Positions 51,331-62,463 are shown, counted from the first letter of the stretch. The stretch: 64,000 bases of DNA from Pontixanthobacter aquaemixtae (GCF_009827395.1 NZ_WTYX01000001.1:997722-1061721), one strand, 5' to 3'. The notes: a model not told the origin generated them from the letters alone. Translations and numbers: made by a program.

Positions 51331-52389
51331 TTGAGAGATTTTCCCACCAGCCCCGACGCTGTGAGCCCTGATTTTTTGAGCAGGGTGCTCGATCGCGAGG
51401 TCGCAACGGTTTCGGCAAAAGCTATTGGTGCGGGGCTGGTTGGCGACAGCGCACGCATTGCGATTGAGTATGCCGATGGCGCGAACGGCCCCACCTCTAT
51501 GGCAGGAAAGTTCCCGGCGGCGGACGCCACCAGCCGCGCGACGGCGGTTTCGCTGAAGCTCTATGAGAAAGAGGTCGGATTCTATCGCGCTGTCGCGCCG
51601 AATATCGCGATCAGAACTCCGGAAATCTATTTTGCCGGACACGACGCGGCATCGGGCGATTTTCTGCTGCTGATGGAGGATTGCGGCCCTGCCGAGCAGG
51701 GTGACCAGTTGGCAGGATGTTCCTTGGAACAGGCCGAGCACGCTGTTCGGCAGCTGGCGGCGCTGCATGGTCCGACTTATGAGAATCAGCAGCTGCTATC
51801 GCTACCGTTCTTGCAACCCAACGCAGAGGCGAGAGCATTTGCGGCTGCCGGTTATCCCGGGGCAAGCGAGAAATTCTGCGCGTTTTATGAGGGAAAGATA
51901 GAGCCCGAACTTCTCTCTGCAATCGCACAGATCGGGGCGAATTCGCAGTCTTTGCTCTCTGGCGAAGTGCCAACCGGACCCTGCGTGATCCACGGGGATT
52001 TCCGGCTCGACAACTTGCTGTTCGCGATCAAGGGCGCCGCCGAACCAATGGTGACGCTGGATTGGCAAACAGTCGCCTTGGGTGATCCGCTGATTGACCT
52101 TGGATATTTTCTCGGCGCAGGGATCAGTTCGGCGCTGCGAAGGCCCAATGAGGCGGCACTTATTGCCTCCTATCAAGACGAACTGCGCGCACATGGTGGG
52201 CCTGATCTGGGCGATATTCGCGTTTCAGATGGATATGCCCGCGGCGCGCTCCACGGGGTGACGACTGCCGTATTCAGCGCTGCCTTTGTCGAACATAATG
52301 ACAGGAGCGAGGTAATTTTCCAGTCGATGGCGGAAGGCGCAATCGAACTGGTTCTGGATATCGACGCAATGCGTATTTTGGAGAGTTGA
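51331..52389 (+). CDS. Aminoglycoside-phosphotransferase-fold kinase-like protein
   Basis: A 352-residue protein of the APH/EcKinase-like family, starting at a TTG (MRDFPTSPDAV) in the absence of an ATG. The catalytic loop is CVIHGDFRLDNLLF at about residues 217-230 (HGD-x-x-x-x-N) and the metal site is VTLDWQTVALGDPLIDLGYFLG. The N-lobe lysine is probably the K of MAGKFPA. Members phosphorylate small molecules such as sterols, lipids or CoA-linked compounds; the substrate here is unknown. It ends 1 base before the next gene, which it likely serves with. Confidence 0.82.
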   Translation: MRDFPTSPDAVSPDFLSRVLDREVATVSAKAIGAGLVGDSARIAIEYADGANGPTSMAGKFPAADATSRATAVSLKLYEKEVGFYRAVAPNIAIRTPEIYFAGHDAASGDFLLLMEDCGPAEQGDQLAGCSLEQAEHAVRQLAALHGPTYENQQLLSLPFLQPNAEARAFAAAGYPGASEKFCAFYEGKIEPELLSAIAQIGANSQSLLSGEVPTGPCVIHGDFRLDNLLFAIKGAAEPMVTLDWQTVALGDPLIDLGYFLGAGISSALRRPNEAALIASYQDELRAHGGPDLGDIRVSDGYARGALHGVTTAVFSAAFVEHNDRSEVIFQSMAEGAIELVLDIDAMRILES

Positions 52390-52390
52390 A

Positions 52391-53482
52391 ATGGTCCTAA
52401 GCAAGGGCGACGAATATCCGCTGCATCAAACCGCAGAACCGGTCGCCTATTCGGGCACCGACCGCAATTTCTATGATCGCTATTTCTTCAATGGCTATGC
52501 CCCAGATGGCAGCGGATTTTTTGCCTTGGCCTTCGGCGTCTATCCGCATCTCGATGTTGCCGACGCGCATTTTTGCGTGATCCGCGATGGCGTGCAGCAC
52601 TGCGTTCATGCGAGCTGCGAATTGGGCATGGAGCGGCTGAGCTTGAAAGTCGGCCCGATCAGTATTGAAGTGATCGAACCGCTACAAAAGCTGCGTCTGA
52701 CCATTGAAGAAACCGATGGAATAGCGGGCGAAATTGTCTTTGAGGGAAGGGCGTTCCCTATCGAAGAGCCGCGCTTTACGCATCGCATCGGCCCGCGTGC
52801 CTTCATGGACTATACCCGAATGACGCAGAACGGACGCTACACCGGTTGGGTGGAAGTCGACGGCATCCGCGAAAATCTGGCGGAGGGCACTCTCGGAACG
52901 CGCGACCGCAGCTGGGGTGTCAGGCCAGTTGGCGCGCGCGACCAGCAGCCGATGCCGGGCGTCCCCGCACCAACTTTCTTCTGGCAGTGGACGCCGGTAA
53001 ATCTGCCCGGGGGGAGCCTGTTCTTCCACCTCAATGCCGATCCCGACGGAACGCCGTGGAATACCCGCGCAGCTTGGGTGCCCGAAGGCGGCGAGGCATC
53101 GGATATTGCCGAAGGGAACGCGGTGCTTTCGGCAGAGCTGCAATCCGGTTCACGCTGGCCGGGAAGTGCCAGCCTGCAATGCGATGTGCCCGGTGCGCCG
53201 TCCAGTTTGCGATTTGAACCCGTCATGCGCTTCCAAATGCGCGGGCTGGGTTATACTTCGCCCGATTGGGGCCACGGACAGTATCAAGGCGCGCTCAAAG
53301 TAGAGCGGGAGGATGTCCGCCTTGCTGAACTAAATCCGCTGCAGCCTGAAAATCTGCATGTGCAGATGATCTGCCGCGTCGAAACCGATGCAGGCGAAAC
53401 GGGAACGGGTATTGTCGAGCAGCTTATCCTCGGCCCCTACGCGCCGATGAAGCTGAACGAATATTTTGACGGTGGAGCCTAG
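52391..53482 (+). CDS. CrtC/AttH-like lipocalin-fold protein (DUF7064-like)
   Basis: A 363-residue protein with no signal peptide. Blocks such as [52 protein letters not shown] and [26 protein letters not shown] resemble the two-lipocalin fold of carotenoid hydratase CrtC and AttH-like proteins (the DRSWG block is characteristic). It probably binds a hydrophobic ligand. It starts 1 base after the kinase-like gene and is probably co-translated. A joint role on a lipid or terpenoid substrate is inferred. Overlaps ribH by 4 bases tail to tail. Confidence 0.72.
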   Translation: MVLSKGDEYPLHQTAEPVAYSGTDRNFYDRYFFNGYAPDGSGFFALAFGVYPHLDVADAHFCVIRDGVQHCVHASCELGMERLSLKVGPISIEVIEPLQKLRLTIEETDGIAGEIVFEGRAFPIEEPRFTHRIGPRAFMDYTRMTQNGRYTGWVEVDGIRENLAEGTLGTRDRSWGVRPVGARDQQPMPGVPAPTFFWQWTPVNLPGGSLFFHLNADPDGTPWNTRAAWVPEGGEASDIAEGNAVLSAELQSGSRWPGSASLQCDVPGAPSSLRFEPVMRFQMRGLGYTSPDWGHGQYQGALKVEREDVRLAELNPLQPENLHVQMICRVETDAGETGTGIVEQLILGPYAPMKLNEYFDGGA

Positions 53483-53901
53483 CTGGCGAATTTTGCCTGA
53501 ATGTCGAGCAAAGCGAGCGCAGCCTTCGCAGCTTCGCCGCCTTTGTCTAATTGCGCGGGATCTGCGCGAACAATCGCCTGCTGTTCGTTCTCTGTGGTCA
53601 GAATGCCGTTCCCGATAGGAATGCCATCCATAGTCAGCGCCATAATACCGCGCGCGCTTTCTCCGGCGACAATTTCGAAGTGATAGGTTTCACCGCGGAT
53701 AACCACACCGATGGCAACGAAACCTGCATATTGCTGGCTATCGACAGCCATCGAAATTGCAGCTGGAATCTCCAGAGCACCCGGAACGGTCAAGACTTCG
53801 ACTTCGTGTCCGGCTTTCTCCAGCGCCGCGCGAGCGCCCGCCACCAGCATATCATTCAGGTGGTCATAAAACCGTGCTTCAACAATGAGAAAACGCGCCA
53901 T
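53479..53901 (-). CDS. ribH: 6,7-dimethyl-8-ribityllumazine synthase
   Basis: A 140-residue lumazine synthase, penultimate step of riboflavin synthesis. Starts at the ATG of [23 protein letters not shown]; five more codons are open upstream. [14 protein letters not shown] and [25 protein letters not shown] contain the phosphate- and substrate-binding residues including the conserved His, and [16 protein letters not shown] is the third motif. Stands as a single gene facing tRNA-Lys; other rib genes are not in the window. Confidence 0.94.
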   Translation of the reverse strand: MARFLIVEARFYDHLNDMLVAGARAALEKAGHEVEVLTVPGALEIPAAISMAVDSQQYAGFVAIGVVIRGETYHFEIVAGESARGIMALTMDGIPIGNGILTTENEQQAIVRADPAQLDKGGEAAKAALALLDIQAKFAS

Positions 53902-53965
53902 GGAAAAACTCCGCAAAACAGTAATGCGGCGGGCGTTAGACGGTGATGTTAAGGAAGGGAAGGGA

Positions 53966-54041
53966 TGGTGGACCCTGTTGGGTTCGAACCAACGACATTC
54001 TGATTAAGAGTCAGACGCTCTACCAACTGAGCTAAGGGTCC
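53966..54041 (-). tRNA. tRNA-Lys (anticodon CTT)
   Basis: The reverse strand gives a full cloverleaf. Acceptor GGACCCT pairs with AGGGTCC, the D-arm contains AGCTCAGTTGGTAGAGC, the anticodon loop ACTCTTAAT has anticodon CTT, and the T-arm contains GGTTCGAACCC. CCA is genome-encoded at 53966-53968. A weak TATACG -10-like element lies about 52 bases upstream. Confidence 0.96.
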
Positions 54042-54140
54042 ATCTGCCGCTTTTGGACAGTTCCGAATCACGCAATGTGATGCGGAGCGCTGCGTATAGC
54101 GGCTGTTTTCGGTTTGAAAAGCGAATGTAGTTCGCGCTGG

Positions 54141-54482
54141 TCAGGCCGCAACCTTCAGCTCGGTCAATTTTTCGCTCACCGAAGTGGGGAGAGACACGAA
54201 AGCGCCCAGCGGATCATGCTCGTTTTCTGTCAATTCGACCGCTCCGGCCAAAGTCAGATGCCGGATCGCGCGCAGCACCATGGTCTGCGGCAGGTCCACC
54301 TGCTTGTGGAGCTTGCGCAATTCGCACGCTGGCTGTTCGCCGCGCATGCGGAACAGGTTGAGAATTATGACACAGGCAGCGTCGAGGGTCACGACATCGT
54401 CGATTTCGCCCCTGCTGGCGATCCAGGCAACTGCGTCGTCTTTCGTTTCGCAACCATTCGTAGTGATCGTACTCAAAGTCAA
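54141..54482 (-). CDS. Putative winged-helix protein
   Basis: A 113-residue protein from a TTG start; no ATG is available. RMRGEQPACELRKLHKQVDLPQTMVLRAIRHLTLAGAVELTENEHDPLGAFVSLPT reads like a winged-helix unit (helix-turn-helix with the recognition helix near LPQTMVLRAIRHL and a wing at GAVELTENEH), as in small MarR-type regulators. The N-terminal third has no recognised motif. It lies between tRNA-Lys and the rod-shape cluster, both gaps being 100 to 235 bases with nothing else visible. Regulatory function is an inference. Confidence 0.55.
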   Translation of the reverse strand: MTLSTITTNGCETKDDAVAWIASRGEIDDVVTLDAACVIILNLFRMRGEQPACELRKLHKQVDLPQTMVLRAIRHLTLAGAVELTENEHDPLGAFVSLPTSVSEKLTELKVAA

Positions 54483-54717
54483 AATCCCATAGCTTCGCCG
54501 CCCGTCGAGCGGCCACGTTTCTGTTCCCTCTGTCTGAATGGATGCTGCGGATGGTTTCCGCAGGCATTGCGACCCAATTCAACCCACACGGGCAGGCTTC
54601 GCTACCTCGTGCGCGGGCGGCCAAGTAGTGATTCTGGTTAACGCAGGCAACCCGCCAATTTTACATTTTGCGGATAACATTGGATTATTTTTTTACTTGG
54701 CTCATTCTACCAAGGTT

Positions 54718-55833
54718 TTATGCGATGCCAACGCGATACCGCTCTCTGTTCCAACGGTTGACCATCAATAAAGATCCGATGCAGATCATATTGGTCATCA
54801 TGGACGAACCGCCATGGCTCATGAACGGCAGGGGAATACCGACGACCGGCGCCAGCCCCATCACCATCATGAGATTGATGGCGATGTAGAAGAACATCGT
54901 TGCCACCATTCCAACCGAGAGCAATTTAGCAAAGCGGTCTTCCGCGCGTTTGGCCACGCCGAGCCCCCAGCGCAGGATCAGGCCGAATACGACGATGACG
55001 AATATTCCGCCAAGCAATCCCCATTCCTCAGCCATCGTCGCGAAGACAAAATCGGTATGGGGCTCGGGCAAATAGTTTAGGTGGCTTTGTGATCCCTCGT
55101 TAAAGCCCTTGCCGGACAGTCCGCCTGATCCGATCGCGATCTTCGATTGGGTGATGTGGTAACCGGAGCCCAAGGGGTCGCTTTCCGGATCAAGAAAAGT
55201 CGTTACGCGGCGTTGCTGATATTCCTTGAGGCCAAAGAAGAATGCTAAAGGAGCTGCCACCGCCGCAGCCGCACCCGCCGCCACAAACCAGCGCATCGGC
55301 ATCCCGGCCAGAAACATCACAATGGCGCCGCCAAATGCGATGGCCAGCGATGTTCCAAGGTCTGGTTGCAACAAAACCAGCCCGACCGGCATCAGAATTA
55401 GCACCGCCGCCGGAACGAAAGCGCGCCATGTCTCGATCATTCCGTCGGGCAACATGCCATAAAATCGGGCGAGAGCCAGCACCACTGCGGGTTTCATCAA
55501 TTCAGAGGGCTGCAAGCGCATAAATCCGAGATCGAGCCAGCGCTGGCTGCCTCCGCCCATTGCCCCGATTGCTTCGACTGCGACCAGCAAGAGGAGGATC
55601 AAACCGTAAATCGGATAGGCGACGAATTTCGCCATATCGCGAGAGAACAGGCACAGGACCGAGGCCATGACCAGAAACACGCCGAACCGGATCAGGTGCG
55701 AACTGGCAAAGGGTTGGAAATTACCGCCCGCCGCAGAGTAAAGCACCGCCGCGCCGAAAAGGACAAGCAAGAACAGCGGTGCGAGCATGGACCATGGCTG
55801 GCGCGCGATCGGGGTGGGGACAATGCTGTTCAT
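54718..55833 (-). CDS. rodA: Rod-shape glycosyltransferase RodA (MrdB)
   Basis: A 371-residue SEDS protein, the peptidoglycan polymerase of the elongasome, with ten transmembrane helices. Signatures are FMRLQPSELMKPAVVLALARFY, LLQPDLGTSLAIAFGGAIVMFLAG, a catalytic Asp in that region, and KIAIGSGGLSGKGFNEGSQSHLNYLPEPHTDFVFATMAEEWGLLGG (with the conserved H-x-D). PHMSHGGSSMMTN-like FMSHGGSSM is near the C-terminus. Overlaps mrdA by 4 bases. It is the last gene of the cluster. Confidence 0.96.
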   Translation of the reverse strand: MNSIVPTPIARQPWSMLAPLFLLVLFGAAVLYSAAGGNFQPFASSHLIRFGVFLVMASVLCLFSRDMAKFVAYPIYGLILLLLVAVEAIGAMGGGSQRWLDLGFMRLQPSELMKPAVVLALARFYGMLPDGMIETWRAFVPAAVLILMPVGLVLLQPDLGTSLAIAFGGAIVMFLAGMPMRWFVAAGAAAAVAAPLAFFFGLKEYQQRRVTTFLDPESDPLGSGYHITQSKIAIGSGGLSGKGFNEGSQSHLNYLPEPHTDFVFATMAEEWGLLGGIFVIVVFGLILRWGLGVAKRAEDRFAKLLSVGMVATMFFYIAINLMMVMGLAPVVGIPLPFMSHGGSSMMTNMICIGSLLMVNRWNRERYRVGIA

Positions 55834-57875
55834 TCATCCGCTCCCTCAGGGACTGGCCCTTCATTGGTAGAACCGGCCACTGCCGCGTCTTCGGGTTCCA
55901 TAATGGCTTGTTCTGCTGCGAGTCGTGCTTCGGCATCGACGCTTTCAAAAATGGCTTCGTCGCGCCTCGGTTGCGGCGGTATCTCTTCGCCTGCTTCGCG
56001 CGAATACGCCGCATACTTCCTGACCAAACGTTCCTGCGCGGTGCCGCCCCATTGGCGTTCGAGAGCGCGTAGCGCGTCCATTCCTTTCTGAGGATCGAAC
56101 AGGAAAGTCATCACATCGCGCGCAATCGGATAGGCCGCTGCCGAACCGCCGCCGTGTTCAATAACAACCGCCCCGGCGTAGCGTGGCTTGTCGACCGGAG
56201 CGAAGAATACGAACAGGCCGTGATCGCGATATTTCCACGGGCCGGAGCGGCCATCGGAAACGCTGAGCGAGACGACCTGTGCCGTACCGGTTTTGCCGGC
56301 CATCTGGATGTCGGGGAAGGGCAGTCTGCCGCGCCCGGCGGTGCCGGGGCCGTTGACCACATCGCTCATCGCCTTGCGAATGTAAGCGATCTCATCTTCG
56401 GCAAAATTGTAGCTTTTCGGAGAGGGGGTAGCGGGATCGAGCACCAATCGCGGCTGCAGGATCTTGCCCGTCGCCAAGCGCGCGCTCATCACCGCCAATT
56501 GCAACGGACTGGTCAGGTAATAACCCTGGCCGATCGATGCGTTGACCGTGTCAAACGGCTCCCATGCGCGGTCATATTTCTTCAGTTTCCATTCCGAATT
56601 GGGAACCGTTCCGAAAAACTGGCTCGTCACGGGCAACGGATATTGTTTTCCCAGCCCCAGATTGCTTGCCATTGCGGCAACTTTGTCGAACCCGACCTTT
56701 TGCGCGAAATGGTAAAAATAGCTGTCACAGCTTTGATAGATGGCCTTGGCCATATTGACACTGCCGTGGTTGCTCCAGCAATTGAAGAAGCGGTTGCCGA
56801 TCCGCCGGCCGCCGCCGCAGACAATCGTTTCTTCTGGATCGATCCCTTCTTTCATGAAAGCCATGCAATGCATCGGCTTGACGGTCGAGCCCGGCGGATA
56901 AAGCCCTTTCAGAACCTTGTTGCGCAGCGGGACACGATCGTCTTCGCGCAGCATTGCATATTCGACGCTTCCTATGCCGTCAGAGAATGAATTGGGATCG
57001 AAGCTAGGCATCGACGCCATGCACAGCAGATCGCCTGTCTCGCAATCCATCACCACCACCGAACCGGATTCGAGCCCAATCCTGCGCGCTGCATAGTCCT
57101 GCAGCGGTCCATCGATGGTCAGTTTGACCGGTTTGCCTTGAACATCCTGACGGGTATCGAGATCGCGGATAATCCGCCCTGATGCGGTAACTTCGACCCG
57201 CCTCGCACCCGCGACTCCGCGCAGGTCCAGCTCGAACTGCTTCTCCAGCCCGTCCTTGCCGATCTTGTAGCCGGGCGTGACCAGCAAGGGATTGCGATCG
57301 ACTTCATATTCTTCTGCCGATGCCGGGCCGACATAGCCGATCAGATGGCCCACCGAAGGTCCGGAAGGGTAATAGCGGGAAAAACCGCGCTGCGGCACTA
57401 CTCCGGGCAAATCGGGCGTTCTCACGCTGATCGCTGCAAACTGGTCGAAAGTCAGACCGGTTCCAACCTCCAAGGGCTGGAAGCCGCGCACTTCGGACAC
57501 GGTGGTTTTCAGATCCTGCACCTTCGCCGGATCGAGCGAGAGCAATTCGGCAAGCGTGTCTATCGTCTTGTCCGGATCGGCCATCCGTTCGGGAATAATG
57601 TCGACACGGAAGTCTGCTCGGTTGGACGCCAGCGGCGCGCCATTGCGATCCAATATCCAACCGCGCCGCGGCGGTATCAAGGTCAGATTGACCCGATTAC
57701 TCTCTGACTCGGTTTCGTATTTCTCGTTCTCGGCAATCGCGATGTAGCCCATCCGCGCTGCGAGCAGCAGACCCACACCGCCGCCCATCGCGCCGATCAG
57801 GAAGCTGCGGCGTTCAAAGCGGCTCTTGAGCGTAGACGAGGTGATCGAAGGGCGTTTGCGTTTTTTGCGTGCCAT
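55830..57875 (-). CDS. mrdA: Penicillin-binding protein 2 (elongation transpeptidase)
   Basis: A 681-residue class B PBP. ATG of MARKKRKRPS overlaps the mreD stop as TGATG; longer starts run into mreD. A single membrane anchor lies at about residues 22-45, then the pedestal, then the transpeptidase domain. The catalytic SxxK is in GLYPPGSTVKPM, the second motif in YQSCDSYFYH (S-C-D in place of SxN) and the third in AGKTGTAQV. Acts with RodA in side-wall synthesis; mature protein is periplasmic. Confidence 0.95.
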   Translation of the reverse strand: MARKKRKRPSITSSTLKSRFERRSFLIGAMGGGVGLLLAARMGYIAIAENEKYETESESNRVNLTLIPPRRGWILDRNGAPLASNRADFRVDIIPERMADPDKTIDTLAELLSLDPAKVQDLKTTVSEVRGFQPLEVGTGLTFDQFAAISVRTPDLPGVVPQRGFSRYYPSGPSVGHLIGYVGPASAEEYEVDRNPLLVTPGYKIGKDGLEKQFELDLRGVAGARRVEVTASGRIIRDLDTRQDVQGKPVKLTIDGPLQDYAARRIGLESGSVVVMDCETGDLLCMASMPSFDPNSFSDGIGSVEYAMLREDDRVPLRNKVLKGLYPPGSTVKPMHCMAFMKEGIDPEETIVCGGGRRIGNRFFNCWSNHGSVNMAKAIYQSCDSYFYHFAQKVGFDKVAAMASNLGLGKQYPLPVTSQFFGTVPNSEWKLKKYDRAWEPFDTVNASIGQGYYLTSPLQLAVMSARLATGKILQPRLVLDPATPSPKSYNFAEDEIAYIRKAMSDVVNGPGTAGRGRLPFPDIQMAGKTGTAQVVSLSVSDGRSGPWKYRDHGLFVFFAPVDKPRYAGAVVIEHGGGSAAAYPIARDVMTFLFDPQKGMDALRALERQWGGTAQERLVRKYAAYSREAGEEIPPQPRRDEAIFESVDAEARLAAEQAIMEPEDAAVAGSTNEGPVPEGADE

Positions 57876-58429
57876 CACCCAATGACCCTGATCCGCTTGA
57901 GCCTTAATCTGTCGAGCCGGGCAATCACGCGAACGACCATGGGGTAAATCATGAATGACAGCAAGATTTGCGGGGCCAGTGCAATCAGGCCCGGCAATGT
58001 CAGCGGAGCCCCCGACAGAACAGCTCCAATCAGCAGATAGGCTGCAATGCCCAATCCCAAGGTTAGCCAGTCTTGCGCAAAGCTGCGCCAGGGAAAACGC
58101 GCTTCGAGTATGTCGAACACGATCATTGATATCGACCACAACATAATCGCGCTGCCGAAGGGCTGACCGCTGAACAGATCGTCAAACATGCCCAGCGGGA
58201 AACCTACCCAAACCGGAAATAGGCCAGGGCGGATCATTCGCCAGGCAAGCAAAATGATGAAGCCCATTGGCGGGATCAGCGGCAGAGCGCTTGCGATGGG
58301 CAAAGTCGGCAAGATCGAGCCGAGCAGAATTGTCAGGTAAGGCACCGCATAGAACAAAACCGGCGAATGCGCGCGATTGATCCGGCTGCCATATTCGTCG
58401 CTACGGGCCTTTGGATTGACCTGATCCAT
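57875..58429 (-). CDS. mreD: Rod-shape-determining protein MreD
   Basis: A 184-residue polytopic membrane protein with five to six helices, the MreD link between MreC and the elongasome. PVLFYAVPYLTILLGSILPTLPIASALPLIPPMGFIILLAWRMIRPGLFPVWVGFPLGMFDDLFSGQPFGSAIMLWSISMIVFDILEARFPWRSF contains the family DDLFSGQPFG segment. Start follows mreC with a one-base overlap. Confidence 0.92.
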   Translation of the reverse strand: MDQVNPKARSDEYGSRINRAHSPVLFYAVPYLTILLGSILPTLPIASALPLIPPMGFIILLAWRMIRPGLFPVWVGFPLGMFDDLFSGQPFGSAIMLWSISMIVFDILEARFPWRSFAQDWLTLGLGIAAYLLIGAVLSGAPLTLPGLIALAPQILLSFMIYPMVVRVIARLDRLRLKRIRVIG

Positions 58430-59352
58430 TATTCAGCGCCGGAAGCAGCTTCGATTGCGGCCTCGCTCCCTTGCAATGGCTGGTCCGCTGGGCGGCGGGC
58501 GGCATCGAGTGCTTCTGGCTGCCATATCCGCTCGATCGTCACGAAATCGGTTGCGGCCGGATCGCTGATCATGCGTGCCACCGCGCCATCATCGACAATT
58601 TGATCGACAATCGCGACAGCTATACCCGGGCTGTAATATCCGCCGGTGCCGCTGGTGACCATCACGTCGCCCTTTTTCAGCGGGTTCACACCAAGATTGA
58701 TCAGGCGGATTTGAAGCAATCCGTCGCCGCGCCCTTCGGCAAAGGCGACAACTTCGTCATTGGCACGGCGAACGGGTAAAACGCTCTGACTATCGGTGAG
58801 CAACAGAACGCGGGCGGTATTGGGTGACACTTCGAGGATACGCCCAACCACACCGCGTTCGCTGCGCACCGGCATCCCGACGGCGACACCGTCCCTGCTA
58901 CCAGCGCCGATATAGGCGAAGCGGCGCGAGCTGGAGGCTGTGGACCCAAGGAACCGGGTGATTGCGACGGGCTTGTTCGCCCCTTCTGACAGATTGAGCA
59001 ATGCCTTGAGCCGGTTGTTCTCCTGCTCAAGCGCCTTTGCTTCTGCCAAGCGGATACGCGCGACATCCACTTCGCGTTTCAGTTTGGCATTCTGGCTGCC
59101 CGCGCGCAGATATCCGGCAATGGAATCGATCAGGCCTTGGCCTTCTACACGCACGGTGGTGGATGCTTCGCCGACGGGGCTTACGGCCTCTTGTGCTATC
59201 CCGCGCGGACCATTGAAACTGGCCGGGCGCCAAAGCGACAGGCCCAAAAGCACCGCACCGACCAATGCACCGATTCCGGCCAGGACATAGCCCGTAAATA
59301 CCCCGTATTGCGCCTTGCGCGAATAGCTGGAGCGCCGGTTGGACGACGCCAT
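58429..59352 (-). CDS. mreC: Rod-shape-determining protein MreC
   Basis: A 307-residue bitopic protein. One membrane helix (YVLAGIGALVGAVLLGLSLW) is followed by a coiled coil of about 60 residues (NAKLKREVDVARIRLAEAKALEQENNRLKALLN), and then the two beta-barrel domains (AGSRDGVAVGMPVRSERGVVGRILEVSPNTARVLLLTDSQSVLPVR). GLLQIRLINLGVNPLKKGDVMVTSGTGGYYSPGIAVA is the second barrel. MreC activates PBP2 in the periplasm. The tail of about 30 residues looks disordered. Confidence 0.95.
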   Translation of the reverse strand: MASSNRRSSYSRKAQYGVFTGYVLAGIGALVGAVLLGLSLWRPASFNGPRGIAQEAVSPVGEASTTVRVEGQGLIDSIAGYLRAGSQNAKLKREVDVARIRLAEAKALEQENNRLKALLNLSEGANKPVAITRFLGSTASSSRRFAYIGAGSRDGVAVGMPVRSERGVVGRILEVSPNTARVLLLTDSQSVLPVRRANDEVVAFAEGRGDGLLQIRLINLGVNPLKKGDVMVTSGTGGYYSPGIAVAIVDQIVDDGAVARMISDPAATDFVTIERIWQPEALDAARRPADQPLQGSEAAIEAASGAE

Positions 59353-59373
59353 ATCGGCTTCTCCCTTTGGCTC

Positions 59374-60546
<1,173 letters not shown>

Positions 60547-60617
60547 TTATGCGGTCTTGCACCGGTTTTTTAACGCCCAAACTCGAAATCAAACCGCTTC
60601 GTCGCTAGGCTTGGCCA

Positions 60618-62441
60618 ATGCCGCAAATTCCCCCTCAAATCAGGCGCCTTCCCGAAACGCTGGTCAACCGCATTGCTGCGGGGGAAGTGGTAGAGCGCCC
60701 GGCTGCCGCGCTCAAGGAATTGGTGGAGAATGCGATCGATGCCGGGTCGCACCGGATCGCGATCAAGATAGTCGATGGCGGCTTGTCGCGGATTGAAGTG
60801 ACCGATGATGGCTGCGGAATGTCGCCCGATCAGATGGCGTTGGCTCTGGAACGGCACGCGACTTCCAAACTTCCCGATGAAGCGATCGAGCAAGTCGTTA
60901 CCTTGGGGTTTCGGGGCGAGGCCTTGCCTTCGATCGCCAGCGTGGCGCGCTTTTCGATAGAGAGCCGCCCCCGCGATGCCGAGCAAGGCTGGCGCAAAGT
61001 GGTGGATCACGGTGATCTGGTTGAGGATGGGCCGGCGGCGCTGCCACCAGGAACCCGGGTCAGGGTCGAGGATCTGTTCGGCAAACTGCCTGCGCGGCGC
61101 AAATTCCTGCGGACGCCGCGCAGCGAGTATGGCGCATGTCTGGATGTAGTGCGGCGTCTCGCCATGGCGCGGCCTGATATCGCGATCTCTTTCGAGCATG
61201 GAGAGCGCAAGATCCTGTCCTTGCAAGCCGGCGAAAAGGTAGAAACGCGCGTGGCAGAGATTATCGCGCGCGAACTGGCTGATAATGCAGTTCTGATCGA
61301 TATGGAGCGGCCAACCGATGGCGGCGCGATGCGGCTGACCGGTGTCGCCGGCCTCCCGACATACAACCGCGGGGTTTCCGACCACCAATATCTGTTCGTC
61401 AACGGGCGCCCGGTGAAGGATCGCTTGCTGACAGGGGCGGTGCGCGGGGCTTATGCCGACATGCTGGCGCGCGATCGTCACGCGGTGTTGGCATTGTTCC
61501 TTGAAATTCCGCCAGAGGAAGTGGACGTCAACGTCCATCCCGCCAAAACCGAAGTGCGGTTTCGTGACAGCCGCGCGGTACGCGGGTTTATCGTTTCTGG
61601 CCTTCGGCAGGCGCTTGCGACCGGCGACCGCCGCAGCGCGCAAACCCCGGACGCAGCGGCGATGGGGCGCTGGCAGGCCGAACCTGCGCGCGAGGAACCG
61701 TCGCCTGCGCTGCGTTCGATTTTCGAAGGGCGCGATTGGGGGCAAAGCAAGCCGTCTTACGTTGCAGAGCCGGCACAGGCCTATCGTCCTGATGGCGATC
61801 TTGCTGTGCCTCAGGGCAGGGCCGAGATGGCCGAAGCACTTCCCGACGATGCAGAACAATATCCGCTTGGTATCGCCCGCGGTCAGGTCGCCAATACCTA
61901 TGTTGTGGCGGAAGCGGCAGATGGCTTGGTGATAGTCGATCAGCACGCCGCGCACGAAAGGCTCGTGCTCGAGCGTTTGCGCGCTGCAGGGGCGGAAGAT
62001 GCGATCAAACGCAGCCAGGCGCTGTTGATGCCCGAAGTTGTCGAAATGGAAGAGGTCGATTGCGACCGGCTTGAAGATGCCATCGCAAAATTGGGCGAGC
62101 TTGGCTTGGATATCGAACGGTTCGGCCCGAACGCGATGCTGGTCCGCGCGGTCCCGCATGCATTGGGCAAAGCCAACCCGCACAAGCTGCTGCAAGATAT
62201 TGCCGATGATATTGCCAAGCATGGAGAGGCAATTTTGCTGGGCGAGAAGCTCGATCTGGTACTCGCGACAATGGCGTGTCACGGATCGGTCAGGGCAGGG
62301 CGCACGCTCAACGTAACCGAAATGAACGCTCTGCTTCGCGAAATGGAGCGAACCCCGCGCTCAGGCCAATGCAATCATGGCCGCCCGACTTGGGTCAAAC
62401 TGAGCATGGAAGATGTCGAGAAGCTGTTCGGGCGGCATTAG
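60618..62441 (+). CDS. mutL: DNA mismatch repair protein MutL
   Basis: A 607-residue MutL. GHKL ATPase motifs are LKELVENAIDAGSHRIAIKI, VTDDGCGMSPDQM and TLGFRGEALPSIASVARF; a central DNA-binding channel segment VNVHPAKTEVRFRD follows. The C-terminal dimerisation domain starts near residue 415 (GIARGQVANTYVVAEAADGLVIVDQHAAHERL). The metal-dependent endonuclease motif DQHAAHERLVLE is present with HAAHE; whether its nicking site (DQHAx2Ex4E) is functional should be judged against the rest of the cluster (CNHGRPTWV is also present), so this MutL is probably an endonuclease-type member, as in bacteria lacking MutH. Confidence 0.95.
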   Translation: MPQIPPQIRRLPETLVNRIAAGEVVERPAAALKELVENAIDAGSHRIAIKIVDGGLSRIEVTDDGCGMSPDQMALALERHATSKLPDEAIEQVVTLGFRGEALPSIASVARFSIESRPRDAEQGWRKVVDHGDLVEDGPAALPPGTRVRVEDLFGKLPARRKFLRTPRSEYGACLDVVRRLAMARPDIAISFEHGERKILSLQAGEKVETRVAEIIARELADNAVLIDMERPTDGGAMRLTGVAGLPTYNRGVSDHQYLFVNGRPVKDRLLTGAVRGAYADMLARDRHAVLALFLEIPPEEVDVNVHPAKTEVRFRDSRAVRGFIVSGLRQALATGDRRSAQTPDAAAMGRWQAEPAREEPSPALRSIFEGRDWGQSKPSYVAEPAQAYRPDGDLAVPQGRAEMAEALPDDAEQYPLGIARGQVANTYVVAEAADGLVIVDQHAAHERLVLERLRAAGAEDAIKRSQALLMPEVVEMEEVDCDRLEDAIAKLGELGLDIERFGPNAMLVRAVPHALGKANPHKLLQDIADDIAKHGEAILLGEKLDLVLATMACHGSVRAGRTLNVTEMNALLREMERTPRSGQCNHGRPTWVKLSMEDVEKLFGRH

Positions 62442-62463
62442 CCCTTGGAACCAACCTTCGCGC

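Noticed and set aside
54483-54717. Extra gene between the winged-helix gene and rodA
   Set aside because: The spacer of about 235 bases is AT-rich near rodA and only holds short overlapping frames without start signals. I see nothing there.
60570-62282. Reverse-strand frame of 570 codons inside mutL
   Set aside because: It is antisense to complete MutL, has no recognisable domain and its composition is typical of a mirrored frame.
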